Shown piece by piece: positions 19,386 to 28,444 of a stretch of DNA of 64,000 bases. This stretch comes from Saprospiraceae bacterium. Lineage in GTDB: Bacteria; Bacteroidota; Bacteroidia; Chitinophagales; Saprospiraceae. Positions within the stretch are counted from its first letter, which is position 1. The number at the start of each line of letters is the position of its first letter. Location of the stretch: contig JADLHT010000048.1 in NCBI GenBank assembly GCA_020848695.1, positions 1 to 64,000 on the forward strand, in the 5' to 3' direction. Made by a program: the position numbers and the translations under genes. The notes beneath the pieces are model-generated. The model was given only the letters and a program-made list of their open reading frames with translations, was not told where the DNA came from and ran no database searches.

Positions 19386-21342
19386 GTTTTGAAAGCGTTT
19401 CCTGGTTAATTTCTACTTTATACTTATTCTTAAGATCATTAATCCAGATTGATTCCAGATACTCCTGATAGTCAGCAATTATAAATCCTCTTGCTTCGTC
19501 TATTGTTTTATTTGTCTTAGGCAATAAATCCTCTACCCTTTTAAAATAGAATGAATTTGTAGCAGGGTCTTTGGACAAAGCTGTTGTAAATCCCTTTTCA
19601 AATTTCAGTCCGGTGTAGGCTTCTTCATTCTTTTTTTCAATTGTGTTTTTCTGATAAGAAATAAATTGCTTCTTTGAATCATACTTATCAATTGCTTTAT
19701 TTATACCCTTCTTCTGTATTGTTTTATATATCTTATTTACAAGTTTCTCATTGCTTGTGTCAATATTAATTGTATGAACTACTATTCTATCATCCCAGAT
19801 ATAATTCATTTTATTCTTCTTATAAAACAACTTTAGTCCTACAGTATCATCTGATGCCCGGTCCCATACAACATTCTTTGTTGCTTCAAAGAGTAATATT
19901 CCTTCCCGATATTCTCTCATCAATGCTTTAAAATCAGGATACTTGTCTTCTAATCTATTTTCTTCATATTGAAGGCATTTTTGGGATACAAAATCTCCTA
20001 ATAGATTTTTTAAACTCAATTTAATATTTTTATCCTCTGCTCCCTGAACTCTTTGACGAGGATTTGATTTCAAATAATCCAAAAACTCTTGTGCGTTTAT
20101 TGAAGATTTGGCTAAGGTGGCTACAGGTTCTGTACCAATATTTTCAGGTGCAATCCATTTATAGGTAAAGTATGTCGAGTCTAACTTCATAGCCATTCGA
20201 TCCAATGCTAATTGATTCTCTTTATATCCGGCCTCCATTTTTATTTTTTCAATTAGACTGCTTTGTGCTTGTTTAAATCGGCTGTCACGATTGATATCCG
20301 ATTGTATTTTTCTTTTGGCGCGTTCATAAGGGATTTCTTCTTCCTTTTTCAACCTTTTAATAATATGCCATCCGATATTGGTCTCAATCGGTTTGCTAAT
20401 TTCGCCATCTGCAGGAATACTAAATGCTGCATCTTCAAAATTACTTTCCAACTGACCAATGCTAATATATCCAATATTTCCACCTGTCATGTTGGTTGTA
20501 TTGTCATTGCTAAAAAGTCTGGCTAATTCCTCAAAACTTGATCCGCTTTTAATTGCATTATATAAGCTATCCGCTCGCATTCTTGCGATCTCATCAATTT
20601 TTCCTTTTAAGCTTTTTCGAATTAAAATATGAGCAACTTCCATTTTCCTTCTGGCATTCCTCATACTATTTAATTGAACAATCTGATATCCTATTCTTGT
20701 TCGAATTGGTAAGGTATATTCACCAACTTTTAAAGAATAAATTGCGTTCTCTAAGTTGTAGAAACCATCCGGTAACATAGCTGTAAACCATCCCAAAGCT
20801 CCACCCTGCTGAGCTGTATTTTTATCCTCAGAATATTTTTTAGCCGTTGCTTGAAAGTCTTTAGTAGCCTGAAGATTTTTATAAACTTCCATTGCTTTAT
20901 TATATGCTGTAAGCGTATCTGATGGAATATTGCTGTTGTTTGTACTTATAAGTATATGTGAAATCTTTAAATCTACTTTTTGTCTTTCGTATACTTCTCT
21001 CGCCAATTTGTCTACAACTTCCTTATCATTTAAATAGTTGGTCGTTAATTGTTGTCTGTATCCATCAAGCTCTTTGATAAGTGCAGGAATGGTATCTAGC
21101 TTCATGTCTTTGGCTGCTTGAACTTTAAGTTTGAATTTGATATATAAATTAAGATATTCATCCAATGAAGCCTTTGAATAGTTTGCTTCTTTACCATTAT
21201 TCTTATTATAGATATATTCAAATTCTGATACTCCAACCGGCTTTCCATCAATTGAGAAAATAACGGGTTCAACTTGTGAAATCAGATATTCAGTTGTGAA
21301 GTTCAGGATTAAAAGAGCTAAAATTCCTCTTAACATATTCAA
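19372..21342 (-). CDS. Periplasmic foldase with tandem parvulin domains, PpiD-like
   Basis: A 656-residue protein with a signal peptide, a helical N-terminal region and two consecutive parvulin domains. The first has LKISHILIS and YSEDKNTAQQGGALGWFTA; the second has VAHILIRKS, FSNDNTTNMTGGNIGYIS and IGWHIIKR. A long C-terminal region of about 270 residues follows, rich in Lys and Tyr, perhaps client-binding. It is first in the three-gene foldase operon. SurA or PpiD orthology cannot be decided, so no symbol is given. Confidence 0.88.
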   Translation of the reverse strand: MNMLRGILALLILNFTTEYLISQVEPVIFSIDGKPVGVSEFEYIYNKNNGKEANYSKASLDEYLNLYIKFKLKVQAAKDMKLDTIPALIKELDGYRQQLTTNYLNDKEVVDKLAREVYERQKVDLKISHILISTNNSNIPSDTLTAYNKAMEVYKNLQATKDFQATAKKYSEDKNTAQQGGALGWFTAMLPDGFYNLENAIYSLKVGEYTLPIRTRIGYQIVQLNSMRNARRKMEVAHILIRKSLKGKIDEIARMRADSLYNAIKSGSSFEELARLFSNDNTTNMTGGNIGYISIGQLESNFEDAAFSIPADGEISKPIETNIGWHIIKRLKKEEEIPYERAKRKIQSDINRDSRFKQAQSSLIEKIKMEAGYKENQLALDRMAMKLDSTYFTYKWIAPENIGTEPVATLAKSSINAQEFLDYLKSNPRQRVQGAEDKNIKLSLKNLLGDFVSQKCLQYEENRLEDKYPDFKALMREYREGILLFEATKNVVWDRASDDTVGLKLFYKKNKMNYIWDDRIVVHTINIDTSNEKLVNKIYKTIQKKGINKAIDKYDSKKQFISYQKNTIEKKNEEAYTGLKFEKGFTTALSKDPATNSFYFKRVEDLLPKTNKTIDEARGFIIADYQEYLESIWINDLKNKYKVEINQETLSKLVKK

Positions 21343-21442
21343 TTTTATTTAATCTAGCAAAAGTAAAAAGATAGAACGTAATTTGGTTCAATAATTGTGT
21401 AATCTACTTGTTAATGAGATCATTAACTTATTCATCAAAATT

Positions 21443-21484
21443 TAAAAAAAAAGCTGCCTCATCAAGTGATTGGCAGCTTTTTAT
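21443..21484 (-). terminator. Intrinsic terminator after the HU gene
   Basis: A perfect 11-bp stem AAAAAGCTGCC / GGCAGCTTTTT with a loop of about 13 bases. The flanking A-run and T-run make it able to act on both strands; it lies just past the HU stop codon. Confidence 0.85.
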
Positions 21485-21501
21485 GTCTTTCAGTAAGTTG
21501 A

Positions 21502-21774
21502 TTAATTCAATAAATCAACCAAGCCTTTTCCGGCCTTAAATCGAACAACTTTTTTCTTAGGAATTTTAATTTTCTTTCCAGTAGCTGGATTCCTTCCTTC
21601 CCTTGCCTTTCTAACTGAAGTCGAGAATGTACCAAATCCTACTAAGGTAATTCTATCTCCTTTTTTAAGCGCTTTTTCAAGAGAGGTAATAAATGTGTCC
21701 ACTGCTGTTGCAGCCTGAGATTTGGTAACTTCTGCTGCTTTTGCAATGTTTTCAATTAGATCTGCTTTATTCAT
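21502..21774 (-). CDS. hup: HU-family DNA-binding protein
   Basis: Nucleoid-associated histone-like dimer of 90 residues. The start MNKADLIENIAKAAEVTKSQ is typical; an upstream ATG at 21846 would add a hydrophobic leader. The DNA-binding arm has GFGTFSTSVRKAREGRNPATGKKIKIP. A -7-like element TATATTTG on the minus strand (21804-21811) lies about 30 bases upstream, and a strong terminator follows, so it is probably monocistronic. Confidence 0.96.
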   Translation of the reverse strand: MNKADLIENIAKAAEVTKSQAATAVDTFITSLEKALKKGDRITLVGFGTFSTSVRKAREGRNPATGKKIKIPKKKVVRFKAGKGLVDLLN

Positions 21775-21803
21775 TGTTTTTATTTTGGTTAAAAAATCAG
21801 TCA

Positions 21804-21811
21804 CAAATATA
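21804..21811 (-). promoter_or_regulatory. Possible -7 promoter element of the HU gene
   Basis: TATATTTG on the minus strand matches the Bacteroidota TAnnTTTG -7 consensus, 29 bases ahead of the HU start codon. No exact TTTG -33 element was found. Confidence 0.35.
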
Positions 21812-21904
21812 TGTAAAATATTTAAATATGTAAATGATTTTATCAAAATAATCCTTATTTTATTGATATTTTGGACAATATTGAATGCTTATCTTATGTT
21901 TGTA

Positions 21905-22168
21905 ATGCGAATGAATAAAATTTTATCAGTTTTTTCAAATAAACACTTCCTGATAAGTGTTCTGCTTGTCAGCTTAATCTTCACTAACTTTTCCTGCAAT
22001 CGCGGTACAGGTTGCCCGGGCGAAGAAGCAAAGGTTAAATTGGACAGAAAAGGTAATCCAAAAAGTAAACCTAGCTCAGGCATCTTTGATTCAAAAGGGA
22101 GAATGAATAGTAAAGGCTATAGGAATGATCACCGCAAGCCTAAAAAGAGTAAGAATTATAAAAACTAA
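21905..22168 (+). CDS. Small basic lipoprotein of unknown function
   Basis: A protein of 85-87 residues with a lipoprotein signal (KHFLISVLLVSLIFTNFSC) followed by a short hydrophilic, Lys/Gly/Ser-rich tail ending KKSKNYKN. The start is 21905 or 21911. A promoter-like pair TTTG (21870-21873) and TATGTTTG (21895-21902), 21 bases apart, lies immediately upstream and would give an almost leaderless message. It ends overlapping the opposite-strand isomerase gene by four bases. Function unknown. Confidence 0.6.
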   Translation: MRMNKILSVFSNKHFLISVLLVSLIFTNFSCNRGTGCPGEEAKVKLDRKGNPKSKPSSGIFDSKGRMNSKGYRNDHRKPKKSKNYKN

Positions 22169-23154
22169 TTTTCTCTTGAAAGTTGTTCTTTAAGAATATC
22201 AATTACTTTTATTTCAACCGGATTAACCTTATACAAATCTGCGAGAAATACACTCGCATAATCTAATAGATGTACCAGATATAGACTTTTTTCAATGAGT
22301 GAATTGCCTTTTGAAAAGATATCAATACTTACACCACTAAAATGTCCGATTATTTCTTTTGATAACTCAGTTCTAAAGTTGTTGCGAGGATAATCATCTG
22401 AATTTCTCAGAAATATTGTAGCAAGTTCAGGTCTGCTTTCACGCCAGCCAACAAGTTCATTATGATTCATTTCTGGAATAACATGATGCCAGCAAAGTCT
22501 CTTTGCGTTTTCATTAATTTGCTGTCTGAATCTTACAGCAACAGGTTCAATTCTGTCTGTAGAATAAATTACAGCAGTCTTATTGTATAAACTATTAGCT
22601 AGATGGTTTGCTTTTTCTTGAATTGAATTATTGTCTGATTGAATCAACTCAATTGTTTTCTTTAAATCATTTTTGAATTGAGCTGAAATGAACCCCAGCT
22701 TATAAAGAACATAAAGCTGTGAAACAATACTATATCCTAAACATGCACGCGGCGAACTCCAATTAGATGGAACCTGAATATAATCATATCCTTTTTCTTT
22801 GGCTAAATCAATGATCTTGCCTCCTGAGGCAATGCAGATAATTTTGGCACCCTGCAATATACATTGATTGATGTTACTTAAGGTTTCTTCTGTATTTCCT
22901 GAATAACTGGAAGCAATCGCCAAAGAACTGCTGTTTATATAAGCAGGTGCCTTATAGGTTTTGTTTATCAGATATGGTATTTCACATTCTTCTTTGACAA
23001 ATCCTGATACAAAGTCTGCTCCGATTCCTGAACCTCCCATTCCACTTACATAAATTAGCGTGGGCTTGTTTTTTAAGGGGATTAGTCTGGCATTTTCTCC
23101 AATCTCTATAGCTTCAACTAGCTGATCAGGAAATCTTTTAACCATTTCTAACAT
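22165..23154 (-). CDS. Bifunctional phosphoglucose/phosphomannose isomerase
   Basis: A SIS-fold isomerase of 329 residues interconverting fructose-6-P with glucose-6-P or mannose-6-P. The N-terminal SIS domain has VSGMGGSGIGADF and SSYSGNTEETLS; NWSSPRACLGY is typical of the bifunctional family. The C-terminal domain carries INENAKRLCWHHVIPEMNHNELVGW (in part), with the catalytic Glu and His. It is divergent from yraN. Confidence 0.9.
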   Translation of the reverse strand: MLEMVKRFPDQLVEAIEIGENARLIPLKNKPTLIYVSGMGGSGIGADFVSGFVKEECEIPYLINKTYKAPAYINSSSLAIASSYSGNTEETLSNINQCILQGAKIICIASGGKIIDLAKEKGYDYIQVPSNWSSPRACLGYSIVSQLYVLYKLGFISAQFKNDLKKTIELIQSDNNSIQEKANHLANSLYNKTAVIYSTDRIEPVAVRFRQQINENAKRLCWHHVIPEMNHNELVGWRESRPELATIFLRNSDDYPRNNFRTELSKEIIGHFSGVSIDIFSKGNSLIEKSLYLVHLLDYASVFLADLYKVNPVEIKVIDILKEQLSREN

Positions 23155-23195
23155 ATTCTTATCTTCGATTTCTGAAGTGTAAAGGTAATGCGATT

Positions 23196-23552
23196 ATGAG
23201 TCGCCACAATGAAATTGGAAATATTGGTGAGCAATTGGCTAAAAAATATTTGGAAAGTAAAGATTTTGAAATCCTTGAGACCAATTGGCGGTTTGGCAGA
23301 GCAGAAATTGATATAATTGCCAAATCCAATGAAATACTTGTCTTTGTTGAGGTTAAAACCAGATCTAATGATTTTTTTGGACAGCCGGAAGAATTTATTG
23401 ACGAAAAAAAAGAAGGATTGGTTTCAGATGCTGCCAATGCCTATATGCAAAAAATTAATTATGATTGGGCTATTCGGTTTGATATTATTTCGATTATTTA
23501 TAAATCTAGATTCGATTATTCGATACAGCATATTGAAGATGCATGGTGGTAA
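23196..23552 (+). CDS. YraN/UPF0102-family nuclease-like protein
   Basis: A 118-residue protein of the restriction-endonuclease-like fold. The signature is GNIGEQLAKKYLESKDFEIL, then GRAEIDIIA and LVFVEVKTR, giving the E..D..ExK metal-binding set. Role uncertain, perhaps DNA processing. The start ATG at 23196 is 42 bases from the divergent isomerase gene. Confidence 0.9.
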   Translation: MSRHNEIGNIGEQLAKKYLESKDFEILETNWRFGRAEIDIIAKSNEILVFVEVKTRSNDFFGQPEEFIDEKKEGLVSDAANAYMQKINYDWAIRFDIISIIYKSRFDYSIQHIEDAWW

Positions 23553-23650
23553 GTTTTAAAAAAATTACTTATTTCTTATTTCATACTGATAACAATTATC
23601 TTCATTCACAATAAATAGGATGAAAATATGAACTCTAATACACCTATATC

Positions 23651-24409
23651 ATGAATTCTAAAAAACAATCAAAGTCATCTAGAGGTCCCTTTGAATTAAA
23701 TTCCGCTAAATTCCTTCCAGAGATAAAAGATAGACATATTTACAATAATAAAGTTTGTTGTGTAACTGATAGCAAAGGACATGCACAGCCTGAAGGAAAA
23801 AATCCCACAGAACTTAGAGTTGATGCTTCCGATGGTTTTATACCGCTTTGGGCTAAGCAAGTAAACTTATACTGGCGGTTCAGCAAATCTTTCGGATCCT
23901 ACTTCCGCAATCCTATCGAAGCAAAGTCAGGAATCAGAAAATTATTAGGTGAAGCATTATTGGGATGGAAAGACGCAGTTCCGGTAAAGTTTAAAGAAAA
24001 TAATGATACATGGGATTTCGAAATTAGAATGCATGCTTCAGATTGTGATAGTTCAGGATGTGTACTTGCTTCCGCTTTCTTTCCAGGTCCCGGAAGAAAT
24101 TACATTCATTTATATCCTACCCTGTTCGAGCAAAATTATAAAGAACAGGTTGAAACCATACAGCATGAACTAGGTCATGTGTTTGGTTTAAGACATTTCT
24201 TTGCAAACATCACTGAAAGCAGCTGGAAAAGCGAATTATTCGGATCAAAAAGTTCTTTCACGATAATGAACTATGGTTCAAAATCAATTTTAACTGCTAA
24301 AGATATTAGGGATCTTAAAAAATTATACAGATTGGTTTGGAATGGTGAACTTACAGAGATAAATGGAACCCCTATAAGGACATTTTCTCCTTATCATAGT
24401 TATAGGTAA
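23651..24409 (+). CDS. Matrixin-type zinc metallopeptidase without secretion signal
   Basis: A metzincin of family M10-like type, 252 residues. The zinc motif QHELGHVFGLRHF (HExxHxxGxxH) near residue 175 and a Met-turn IMNYGS about 40 residues later are both intact. An upstream VNLYWRFSKSF / GEALLGWKDAVPVKF segment resembles the matrixin catalytic domain. There is no signal peptide and no cysteine-switch prodomain; the N-terminus is basic (MNSKKQSKSSRG). Export by another route or an intracellular role is possible. It stands alone between yraN and a DUF1801 gene. Confidence 0.82.
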   Translation: MNSKKQSKSSRGPFELNSAKFLPEIKDRHIYNNKVCCVTDSKGHAQPEGKNPTELRVDASDGFIPLWAKQVNLYWRFSKSFGSYFRNPIEAKSGIRKLLGEALLGWKDAVPVKFKENNDTWDFEIRMHASDCDSSGCVLASAFFPGPGRNYIHLYPTLFEQNYKEQVETIQHELGHVFGLRHFFANITESSWKSELFGSKSSFTIMNYGSKSILTAKDIRDLKKLYRLVWNGELTEINGTPIRTFSPYHSYR

Positions 24410-24483
24410 TAAAAGCTATTTATAATACTACATTACTTTAATACGGGAAACTTTTGATCATTGACTGCACCGCTTAAAAAACA

Positions 24484-24945
24484 TCACTTTTTCTTTTTAT
24501 AAAGTTTTTCATAAATTGCAATCCAGTCCATAGTTGTCATTTTGGTACAGAGTGTGCCAATAAGTTCATACGGAATATCATCCAACTTTTTCATTCTGAG
24601 ACAAGACTTTCCCATATCTAATTTGGATTTTGAATGTTTTGGATACTCTTCCTGAAACCATTTCATTAACTCCGGTGATGCATACATTCCCATATGATAA
24701 AATCCAATAAAGTTTTTTTGTGAGGCAATACCAATGAATGGTAAAGGAAGTTTGGGATCACAATGATAACCTGGTGGATATATACTGTGTGGAATAATAT
24801 ATCCAATTCCACCATAAGACATTTCTTCTCTGAATCCTTCAGGTAAATTTTTCTTAATTGTTTTTCGCAATTGTTCCATTGCATCTACCCGTTCTGCAGG
24901 AACTTCTTTCATATAAGCTTCAATCGAAGTTTGTTTGGATTGCAT
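24484..24945 (-). CDS. DUF1801 (YdhG-like) protein
   Basis: A protein of 153 residues starting MQSKQTSIEAYMKEVP. The family pattern is visible: PAERVDAMEQLRKTIKKNLP, EEMSYGGIGY, and IGFYHMGMYA. Members are small cytoplasmic proteins without proven function. The ATG at 24945 avoids the overlap with the formate dehydrogenase gene that an ATG at 25005 would give. It is the last gene after the dehydrogenase on the same strand. Confidence 0.8.
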   Translation of the reverse strand: MQSKQTSIEAYMKEVPAERVDAMEQLRKTIKKNLPEGFREEMSYGGIGYIIPHSIYPPGYHCDPKLPLPFIGIASQKNFIGFYHMGMYASPELMKWFQEEYPKHSKSKLDMGKSCLRMKKLDDIPYELIGTLCTKMTTMDWIAIYEKLYKKKK

Positions 24946-24965
24946 AAATCTTTTATAATTTACAA

Positions 24966-27728
24966 TTAACTCATTACTATTTCCAGTTTTTTCAATCTTA
25001 CACACACAACTTTATATTCCGGACACTTGGCGATTTCATCGCTGATATCTGATGTTACTATATTCAACATTAATTCAGGAAAATGAAAAGTTGTACTTAA
25101 TATACCGGTTTTTACTTCGTCGGTAATATGTACTTTTATTTGAACGGATCCTCTGGGAGATTCTATCTGGATTATTTCTCCTTCTTCAATCTTGTTATCA
25201 CTGGCATCATCCGGATTCATCATAAGTATATCTTCGGTAATGATCTCATTATTCCCGGTTCTACGAGTCATAGTCCCTGCATTATAATGTTCCAAAACTC
25301 TATTTGTCGTTAATATGAATGGATATTCCTCTGAATATTCAAGAATTTCGGGAGTTTCAACATATTCTTTGAATACGAATTTTCCTTTTCCTCTTTTAAA
25401 TTCATCTTTATGTAGAATTTTTGTATCTGTACCGTCCTTCAAAACAGGCCATTGTTTCCCATTCACTCCTAAGTTTTTCCAGCTTACTCCAGCAAAAAAC
25501 GGCACAATCTGTGAGATTTCTTTTAGGAGTCCTTCTGCAGAATAATCATCCTGTTTATATCCCATCCTGTTCATTAGGTCAACAATGATCTGACCGTCTG
25601 ATTTGGCTTCACCGATGGGATCTACAACTTTTTGAACTTTTTGAATCCTTCTTTCTCCATTGGTAAATGTCCCTTCTTTTTCTAGGAATGAGGCTCCCGG
25701 TAATACTACATGTGCATATTTTGCTGTTTCTGTCATAAACAATTCCTGTACAACCAATAATTCTAAAGACTCCAAAGCCTTAATTACTTTATTAGTATTT
25801 GGATCTGATTGAGCCATATCCTCGCCGATTACATACATAGCTTTGAAATGACCATCAATTGCAGCATTGTACATCTCAGGTATTTTTAGTCCGATTTCTT
25901 TCGGAACAATTACACCATAAAAATCATTATATTTTTGATTGAACTCAACTGATGTAACATCTAAATATCCAGCGCCCTGATAAGGCTGAACTCCCATATC
26001 TGCCATTCCCTGAACATTATTTTGTCCTCTTAATGGGTTGACTCCACATCCAGGTTTTCCGATATTGCCGGTAATCATCGCAAGATCTGCAATTAACATT
26101 ACCGTATAAGTACCCTGATAATGTTCTGTTACCCCCAATCCATGGAATGACATTGCATTTCCTGCCGTTGCGTATGCTATTGCCGCTGCTCTTGCATCTA
26201 TTGATTTGACACCAGATACTTCTTCAAGTTCTTTAATATTTAGTTTTAAAATATTTTCTTTAAAATCTTCAAATCCTTCTGTCCGAATGTCAATAAAATC
26301 TTTTGAAACCAAATTTTCTTTTATAATATGATATAACATCATATTCAATACAGCAACATTAGTTCCTGGTCTTAATTGTAAATGATGCGTTGCATATTTT
26401 GCAATTTCTGTGCGACGAGGATCTATAACAATGGTTGTCTTGCCTTTCATTGCAAATTGCCTTAGCTTAGCCCCGGTTACGGGATGTCCATCTGTTGGAT
26501 TAGCTCCTATAATCATTATTGCGTTGGTGTGTTGAAGATCAGCAACCGAATTGGTTGCAGCACCAGTTCCAAAAGTCTTCTGCAATCCCAAAGCTGTTGG
26601 AGAATGACATACCCTTGCACATCCATCAATATTGTTGGTACCAATAACTGCACGAATAAATTTTTGCATGATATAATTTTCTTCATTAGTGCATCGTGCT
26701 GAAGATATGCCTCCTATCGAATTAGGTCCATACTTCGTTTTGATTTCATTCAGTTTTGTGGCTATAAAATCATAGGCCTCATCCCAGCTTACCCTTTCCA
26801 GTTTTCCTTCTTTTCTAATCATTGGATACTGAAGTCTTTCCGGATGTTTATAAAATTTAAATGCATATCTACCTTTTAAACAGGTATGTCCGCTATTTAC
26901 CTCAGCATCAAAAGGTGCTTGAATACTATGAATTTCTCCACTCTTGACACTTACTTCAAGATTACACCCAACACCACAATAAGTACATACTGTTCTTACC
27001 TTTTCTTGTCCAACGATAGACTTTGATTCAAATACATCCGAAATGGCTGAAGTTGGACAAGCTTGAGCACAAGCGCCACAGCTTACGCATTCAGAATCAT
27101 TAAAACTCTGATTCGAACCTTTAATGATCTGCGCATCAAATCCTCTTCCCATGACGCTTAATACCAACTGTCCCTGCACCTCATCACAAGCTCTAACACA
27201 GCGATAGCACATGATACATTTGCTTAGATCAGAAGTCATATAGGGATGAGAAAGATCTTTCTGTCTAGCCAGATGATTTTTTCCCTCAGGATATCTTACT
27301 CTTCGGATTCCAACTCTTGCAGCAGTATCTTGAAGTTCGCAATTCCCATTAACTTCACAGGTAAGACAATCTAGTGGATGATCTGTAAGAACTAATTCAA
27401 TGATATTTTTTCTCAATTTTTGAATACTACCTGTTTCAGTTTGAATAATCAATCCTTCCTCTACAGGTGTATGACAAGCTGCCACCGTTCTTGATCCTGG
27501 AATTCCAGGTCTGCTGATTTCAACACTGCAAACTCTACAGGATCCAAATGCCTCTAAATTAGAAGCATCGCATAAAGTTGGTACTGTGTCTTTCTTAAAA
27601 TATCTTCTTACAAATTGTAATATCGTTTCCCCTGAATTAAAATGGAAAGATTCTCCATTAATTTTTGCCATGTTTTTCTGAGATGACAAAACGCCAGATG
27701 GAGTATGAAACAGAATGTTCGTTTTCAT
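24966..27728 (-). CDS. fdhA: Formate dehydrogenase alpha subunit, NuoG-like N-terminus, Cys form
   Basis: A molybdopterin oxidoreductase of 920 residues. In order: [2Fe-2S] domain (CRVCSVEI), NuoG-type [4Fe-4S] His/Cys domain (DHPLDCLTCEVNGNCELQD), two [4Fe-4S] ferredoxin motifs (CIMCYRCVRAC, CVSCGACAQAC), the molybdopterin [4Fe-4S] motif CTYCGVGC, then the catalytic and C-terminal dinucleotide-binding domains. The metal ligand is Cys in ARVCHSP, not selenocysteine. The family oxidises formate to CO2 with NAD or another acceptor, usually with FdsB/FdsG-like subunits; none is visible here, so the electron acceptor is unknown. It could equally act on another substrate. Confidence 0.87.
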   Translation of the reverse strand: MKTNILFHTPSGVLSSQKNMAKINGESFHFNSGETILQFVRRYFKKDTVPTLCDASNLEAFGSCRVCSVEISRPGIPGSRTVAACHTPVEEGLIIQTETGSIQKLRKNIIELVLTDHPLDCLTCEVNGNCELQDTAARVGIRRVRYPEGKNHLARQKDLSHPYMTSDLSKCIMCYRCVRACDEVQGQLVLSVMGRGFDAQIIKGSNQSFNDSECVSCGACAQACPTSAISDVFESKSIVGQEKVRTVCTYCGVGCNLEVSVKSGEIHSIQAPFDAEVNSGHTCLKGRYAFKFYKHPERLQYPMIRKEGKLERVSWDEAYDFIATKLNEIKTKYGPNSIGGISSARCTNEENYIMQKFIRAVIGTNNIDGCARVCHSPTALGLQKTFGTGAATNSVADLQHTNAIMIIGANPTDGHPVTGAKLRQFAMKGKTTIVIDPRRTEIAKYATHHLQLRPGTNVAVLNMMLYHIIKENLVSKDFIDIRTEGFEDFKENILKLNIKELEEVSGVKSIDARAAAIAYATAGNAMSFHGLGVTEHYQGTYTVMLIADLAMITGNIGKPGCGVNPLRGQNNVQGMADMGVQPYQGAGYLDVTSVEFNQKYNDFYGVIVPKEIGLKIPEMYNAAIDGHFKAMYVIGEDMAQSDPNTNKVIKALESLELLVVQELFMTETAKYAHVVLPGASFLEKEGTFTNGERRIQKVQKVVDPIGEAKSDGQIIVDLMNRMGYKQDDYSAEGLLKEISQIVPFFAGVSWKNLGVNGKQWPVLKDGTDTKILHKDEFKRGKGKFVFKEYVETPEILEYSEEYPFILTTNRVLEHYNAGTMTRRTGNNEIITEDILMMNPDDASDNKIEEGEIIQIESPRGSVQIKVHITDEVKTGILSTTFHFPELMLNIVTSDISDEIAKCPEYKVVCVRLKKLEIVMS

Positions 27729-27825
27729 TTTCTTAGCTTTGATTTGTATGAATACTCTACCGAAGAGTAAATATCAGCTAAAAATCTGATATTTTTCCCA
27801 CAAATCGAACTATTGGATTCATTAC

Positions 27826-28404
27826 TTATTCTTCTATCAATTGCTTTATCAGAGAATCAATTCTATAGTAGGCATTTACACATTGGTCATGACCCTTTTC
27901 GTAATCTTTATGATATTCCCCACCAGGATGAATATATCTGATTCGGCCGGTCTTATCAAGCAGGATACTAATTGAAGTAAAATCATAATTATGGCAATCG
28001 CACCAATATTTACGGAGGTTTATCCAGTCCTTATCAATTCCTATGGGAAATTTAAATCCTTTATCTTCACTAAATTCAATGACATCAGCCGATTCAACAA
28101 TTCTTTCTTTTGGTTTTACATGATAAAATCCCAGGATTTGAAATTTATCATTTTGAAATTTTTGGTGCCACTCATTCAAAGCATCTGCGGAATTTATACA
28201 ATAGATGCACTCATCTGTCCACCAGCGAATAAGAACTACACTTTCTTTTAATTTTGTAAGTCTCTGAGGAGGGCTATTAAGCCATTCAATGTTAGTAAAT
28301 TCTGAAATTTTTTGATCTGTCTGAATACAACATTTATCTCTGCACCCTAAAAAAAACAATTCAAATAATAAATAAATAAAGATTGAAAAACTTCTAATCC
28401 TCAT
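27826..28404 (-). CDS. Thioredoxin-fold lipoprotein, AhpC/TSA-like
   Basis: A 192-residue protein with a lipoprotein signal (FSIFIYLLFELFFLGC) and a thioredoxin fold with the redox motif WTDECIYC (CxxC), followed by LLDKTGRIRYIHPGG. It is likely periplasmic and membrane-anchored, passing electrons or reducing a partner. It lies upstream of fdhA on the same strand, with about 100 bases between, so a link is possible but unproven. Confidence 0.75.
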   Translation of the reverse strand: MRIRSFSIFIYLLFELFFLGCRDKCCIQTDQKISEFTNIEWLNSPPQRLTKLKESVVLIRWWTDECIYCINSADALNEWHQKFQNDKFQILGFYHVKPKERIVESADVIEFSEDKGFKFPIGIDKDWINLRKYWCDCHNYDFTSISILLDKTGRIRYIHPGGEYHKDYEKGHDQCVNAYYRIDSLIKQLIEE

Positions 28405-28444
28405 TATAAGATTTCTAAAAATGATATTAGAAAGCCCTTGCTGT

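Noticed and set aside
21722..21904. Long N-terminus for the small lipoprotein, overlapping HU
   Set aside because: The upstream part runs antisense through the HU gene, and the lipoprotein signal begins only after 21905.
24966..27728. Selenocysteine formate dehydrogenase
   Set aside because: The metal-ligand position is a Cys codon within ARVCHSP; there is no in-frame TGA or SECIS-like hairpin.
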